Part shown: positions 6,755-8,949 of the stretch, piece after piece
Numbering within the stretch: the first letter of the stretch is position 1
How the letters are laid out: every line of letters begins with the position of its first letter
Notes under the pieces: generated by a model
What the model was told of the DNA's origin: nothing
Seen by the model: the letters and a program-made list of their open reading frames with translations, nothing else
Database searches by the model: none
Translations under genes and position numbers: made by a program
DNA from: Desulfovibrio sp.
GTDB taxonomy: Bacteria; Desulfobacterota; Desulfovibrionia; Desulfovibrionales; Desulfovibrionaceae
DNA: 8,949 bases
Assembly (NCBI GenBank): GCA_031282465.1
Contig: JAITDR010000026.1
Coordinates: 1 to 8,949, forward strand
Direction of reading: 5' to 3'

Positions 6755-7042
6755 ATGAGCCTGAAATTTGAGTGGGACACCGCAAAAAGCGAAGCATGCT
6801 TTCGCGGGCGAGGTTTCGATTTTGCTTATATCTCGCGAGTTTTCCTTGATCCTGATCGGTCGGTCCGCGAGGATGCAAGGTATGATTATGGTGAAGCCCG
6901 CTATATCCTTTTGGGAAAAGTTGAAACCAGGCTTTACTGTGTGGTATATACCGTGCGCGGCGGGTCCATTCGTATAATTTCCGCGCGAAAAGCGAACAGC
7001 AGAGAGGTTGCGATATATGCCGATCACCTCCGTAACCGTTGA
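6755..7042 (+). CDS. brnT: BrnT-family toxin (type II toxin-antitoxin)
   Basis: 95-residue ribonuclease-type toxin of the BrnT family, with a RelE-like fold. Signature: FEWD at 5-8 near the N-terminus, GEARYILLG at 46-54, VVYTVRGG at 63-70 and the C-terminal RIISARKANSRE at 73-84. All family segments are present, so it appears intact. An in-frame TGA lies 3 nt before the ATG, so no earlier start is possible. The only Shine-Dalgarno-like bases (GAGG, 6750-6753) are a single nt from the ATG, too close to use, which fits the promoter placement implying a leaderless message. It overlaps the antitoxin gene by 26 nt. Toxin first, antitoxin second is the usual order for this family. Confidence 0.88.
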   Translation: MSLKFEWDTAKSEACFRGRGFDFAYISRVFLDPDRSVREDARYDYGEARYILLGKVETRLYCVVYTVRGGSIRIISARKANSREVAIYADHLRNR

Positions 7043-7382
7043 TCCGCAAAACCCGGAAACGTGGCCTGAAGGGCGTTGCAATGCAGCATTGCTGGATGCG
7101 ACTACAGAGGCAGACATTGCCGTGCAGCAGGCTCATGATGATATGGAAGCCCGAACTTCGGCAGCCGGATACCTCCGACGCGTCCGTAAGCGTTTGGGGT
7201 TGACGCAGCGTGAATTGTCACAGCGTATTGATGTTCCGTTGGACACAATCCGCAACTGGGAGCAAGGCAAGCGGGAGCCGGCCGGACCGGCGAAAGCTCT
7301 CCTTAAAATTCTCGACAAAAGTCCGGAAATTGCCCTTTCGCTCTTGACTACTCAAAACCATAACGAAATTTTTGATGAATAA
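7017..7382 (+). CDS. Helix-turn-helix (XRE/HigA-like) antitoxin paired with BrnT
   Basis: 121-residue probable antitoxin and autorepressor. Residues 1-50 are acidic and probably contact the toxin. Residues 52-86 form a Cro/CI-type helix-turn-helix, LTQRELSQRIDVPLDTIRNW, followed by EQGKREP. Classical BrnA is a ribbon-helix-helix protein, so this is the alternative HTH partner seen with some BrnT toxins. The ATG at 7017 is chosen because GAGAGG (7002-7007) sits 9 nt before it; a TTG at 7008 is in frame but directly abuts that site. The gene lies 26 nt into brnT in another frame, giving tight translational coupling. The pairing is inferred from overlap and family habit. Confidence 0.82.
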   Translation: MPITSVTVDPQNPETWPEGRCNAALLDATTEADIAVQQAHDDMEARTSAAGYLRRVRKRLGLTQRELSQRIDVPLDTIRNWEQGKREPAGPAKALLKILDKSPEIALSLLTTQNHNEIFDE

Positions 7383-7585
7383 GCCGGCAAAGCGACCGCC
7401 GACACATCCTGAGAGAAAGACCGCGTAGTTGCCGCCCGCATCGGCCGGAGCGGGAAAGCCGACATTCCCCCTGTATTCCGAAATTTGCGCCTGCCCCGGC
7501 ACCGGAGCCGAAAATCCGCCGGTCGGGCTTTCTTCCCGTCCGCACCGTCTCCCGCCGGCAGGCGAGTATGGAGCGGACATATTTC

Positions 7586-7619
7586 GGCATTGACTTTCAT
7601 TATCACACTGTCGTAGCAT
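7586..7619 (+). promoter_or_regulatory. Promoter with Fur-box-like operator upstream of the HMA_2 gene
   Basis: TTGACT (7590-7595), 18-nt spacer and TAGCAT (7614-7619) form a plausible sigma70 promoter. The complement of 7586-7604 begins GATAATGA and matches about 14 of 19 positions of the E. coli Fur consensus, overlapping the -35 box and spacer. Bound Fur would block the promoter, suggesting iron repression. The Fur match is by eye and the Fur consensus in this lineage may differ. The rest of 7383-7672 (290 nt) has no supportable gene; a weak bulged hairpin near 7506-7535 might end the preceding operon. Confidence 0.45.
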
Positions 7620-7672
7620 GCCGGCGCCGGTGATACGGCAACCCTCGGCAACGATAGACAGGAGCGTGCAAG

Positions 7673-8134
7673 GTGAAGGATAACGACGGGACGACCGCGC
7701 TTGCGGGCATGGTTGTCAGCATGGTGAAGGGGCGCATACGCTGCCGTTCACCCTATCTGCGCAAGCCGGAAACGGCCCGCTTTCTCGAGAAATTCGCCGC
7801 CGCCCTGCCGGGTATGCGGGAAGTGAAGGTCAACCCCATTGTCGGAAGCATCCTGTTTATTTATGATCCGGATGTTCTCGACCCGCAGCGGATAGCGGCG
7901 GCATACGCAGAATTCCTGCCTTCGCCGCCTGCGCGGGAGCGTCCGGGCAAGACGAGCCGCGTGTTGACGGCGGCGATATCTCGGTGTCTGGCGCACCCTG
8001 AACTGACGCTCTCCCTGCTCGGAGCCACGGGCTCCGGATACCTGCTCCCCCGCCTGCACCCGCTTTGCGGATGGCTGCTCGTCTGCGGCAGCCTGTTGCA
8101 CTGCCTGCGCGTGAAAAGAACAGGCAAGGGCTGA
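7673..8134 (+). CDS. HMA_2-domain membrane-associated protein
   Basis: 153 residues. The N-terminal part (about 13-68) resembles the HMA_2 (heavy-metal-associated-like) fold: VKGRIRCRSPYL at 18-29, a helix, then VKVNPIVGSILFIYDPD at 51-67. Unlike classical HMA domains it has no CxxC, so metal binding is not assured. Residues 111-146 are hydrophobic with Gly pairs and probably form one or two membrane segments, ending in a basic tail (RVKRTGKG) that would stay in the cytoplasm. Start is GTG at 7673 with CAGGAG 8 nt upstream. It stands alone on this strand here. Such proteins often lie near iron-transport or ferritin-like genes in anaerobes, and the Fur-like site agrees, but function is unknown. 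Confidence 0.75.
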   Translation: MKDNDGTTALAGMVVSMVKGRIRCRSPYLRKPETARFLEKFAAALPGMREVKVNPIVGSILFIYDPDVLDPQRIAAAYAEFLPSPPARERPGKTSRVLTAAISRCLAHPELTLSLLGATGSGYLLPRLHPLCGWLLVCGSLLHCLRVKRTGKG

Positions 8135-8181
8135 ACGGGGCCGGCCTGTTGCGGCAGGGATGCCGTTCCGGCTGCTCCTCC

Positions 8182-8287
8182 ACCGTCACAGCAGCCCGAT
8201 GTGCCGGTTGAATGCGGGCAGGGTAGGGATGTCCCTGCCGCGCAGCCGTCTTTACCGTCACAGCAGTCCGATGTTCCAGTTGAATTC
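8182..8287 (+). repeat. Imperfect direct repeat duplicating the 3' end of the U32-family gene
   Basis: Two 34-nt copies, 8182-8215 and 8254-8287, agree at about 30 of 34 positions and are exactly 72 bp (24 codons) apart. The copy at 8254-8287 encodes the last residues and stop of the minus-strand gene (EFNWNIGLL, then TGA); the downstream copy would read AFNRHIGLL then TGA. Translating the region in a shifted frame shows weaker similarity continuing through the rest of the unit. Confidence 0.75.
8214..8244 (-). terminator. Possible hairpin downstream of the U32-family gene
   Basis: GGCAGGG and CCCTGCC form a 7-bp GC-rich stem with a 9-nt loop about 15-40 nt past the TGA at 8258. No U-run follows on the minus strand, so if it terminates transcription it would be a non-canonical or Rho-assisted signal. 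Confidence 0.3.
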
Positions 8288-8949
8288 CCCCGGCCGGGCG
8301 GAAGCGTCCACACCGTGCGGAACGCTTTCTTCCATGCGGATGAAGAACGCATACCCGGCGCGCTCCAACTCGGCCCGCTTGTCGAGCAGGTTCAAAGGCC
8401 AGGCCGGGTAGATCCAGAGGTTCTCCCCATAGCGGCGCAGGAAAAAATCCTCCCCTTTGGGGCTGCGGAAGGTTTCCCTGCCGTTCAGACCCTCCACGCC
8501 GAACCTGCTCAGCCCCACAGGCCAAAACCCGGAAAGGACGATACCCAGAGGCAGCGGACTGCGGGAAGGCAGGGTAAGCAAATCCTCCCGGCCCAGCTCG
8601 GGAGCGGCCACCGCGCCGGTGAATCCGAGCGAGCGCAGAGCTTCCAGAGCGCGGGGATTGGCCGCGTTACAGAAAGGACCGGCCGTCAGGTCGAGGTTTT
8701 TCCCCTGCGGGACAAGCTCAATTTGCCAAGGTGAGTTCAGTACCAGGCTGCGCGCGCCGTCGCGCACAACCCTGCGGATCAGCCCCTGCCACACGGCCTC
8801 CTCGTCCGGCCAGACGACCGGCGGCAGCCACCAGACAATGCGCGGGCAGAGCGTGCGGGAAACAAGGCGCAAGACGCCGGGGGACAGCCACAGGGCGCGC
8901 CGGACGCCCGGCCCGTCGCTTTTGCCTGCCTCCCGCCCGCGCGGCACCG
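8258..8949 (-). CDS. Peptidase U32-family protein, C-terminal part (5' end beyond right edge)
   Basis: About 229 residues are visible; the frame is open to the window edge, and the Met at 8947 is probably internal. The segments VWWLPPVVWPDE, AGPFCNAANPRALEALRSLG and GAVAAPELGREDL resemble the C-terminal half of U32 proteins, a family now known to include Fe-S-dependent tRNA/rRNA and ubiquinone hydroxylases (TrhP, RlhA, UbiU/UbiV) rather than only proteases. After the Glu-Leu element, family members usually show a Gly-rich strand and a cysteine motif. Here GFWPVGLSRFG has no Cys, and only one Cys (in PFCNAAN) is visible in the whole fragment. It may lack the cluster ligands of the enzymatic members or keep them upstream. 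The protein ends FNWNIGLL, and its last codons are duplicated downstream. Confidence 0.68.
   Translation of the reverse strand, partial: VPRGREAGKSDGPGVRRALWLSPGVLRLVSRTLCPRIVWWLPPVVWPDEEAVWQGLIRRVVRDGARSLVLNSPWQIELVPQGKNLDLTAGPFCNAANPRALEALRSLGFTGAVAAPELGREDLLTLPSRSPLPLGIVLSGFWPVGLSRFGVEGLNGRETFRSPKGEDFFLRRYGENLWIYPAWPLNLLDKRAELERAGYAFFIRMEESVPHGVDASARPGEFNWNIGLL

Noticed and set aside
7352..7651. Minus-strand frames opposite the end of the HTH gene and the 7383-7672 gap
   Set aside because: Starts lack ribosome sites, several frames are open at once because of GC richness, and no domain is visible.
8135..8181. Hairpin GAACGG/CCGTTC after the HMA_2 gene as a terminator
   Set aside because: The stem is short, the loop is long and there is no T-run after it.

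Overview
The window is a GC-rich bacterial chromosome segment. The style of the SRP RNA, the HMA_2-domain protein, the SNF2/SWIM pair and the U32-family protein all suggest a Desulfovibrionaceae-like (sulfate- or sulfite-reducing) bacterium. This is a family-level impression from sequence alone and is not certain.

Layout, left to right. (1) Positions 1-3739, minus strand: a two-gene operon encoding a 900-residue SNF2/HepA-type helicase and, 7 nt downstream, a SWIM zinc-finger protein that runs off the left edge. The visible end of the SWIM protein is a striking array of 23 basic, Gln-rich tetrapeptides. (2) Positions 3778-3941, minus strand: the 4.5S-type SRP RNA with its own promoter and a strong intrinsic terminator, immediately upstream of the helicase gene. 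(3) Positions 4102-4717, minus strand: a less GC-rich yefM-yoeB type II toxin-antitoxin module. Its promoter overlaps two TGTACA-type operator cores. A doubtful small Cys-rich ORF follows it. (4) Positions 4954-6669, plus strand: an MFS transporter of the fosmidomycin-resistance (Fsr) type, followed after 3 nt by an O6-alkylguanine-DNA alkyltransferase gene. (5) Positions 6720-7382, plus strand: a second toxin-antitoxin module, a BrnT-family toxin overlapping a helix-turn-helix antitoxin. The toxin promoter is placed so that the mRNA may be leaderless. (6) Positions 7586-8134, plus strand: an HMA_2-domain, membrane-associated protein behind a promoter that overlaps a Fur-box-like sequence. (7) Positions 8182-8949, minus strand: the C-terminal part of a U32-family protein entering from the right edge, with an imperfect duplication of its last codons and stop just downstream.

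Functional reading. SNF2 and SWIM proteins are often encoded together and probably act together on nucleic acid. The fsr-ogt pair (drug efflux plus alkylation repair) is bracketed by two toxin-antitoxin modules, which suggests an accessory block inserted between the SRP RNA and the metal-related gene. I saw no tRNA, CRISPR array, insertion sequence or replication origin. The most unusual items are the tetrapeptide tail of the SWIM protein, the possible leaderless BrnT-HTH module, and the conserved operator geometry of yefM-yoeB.
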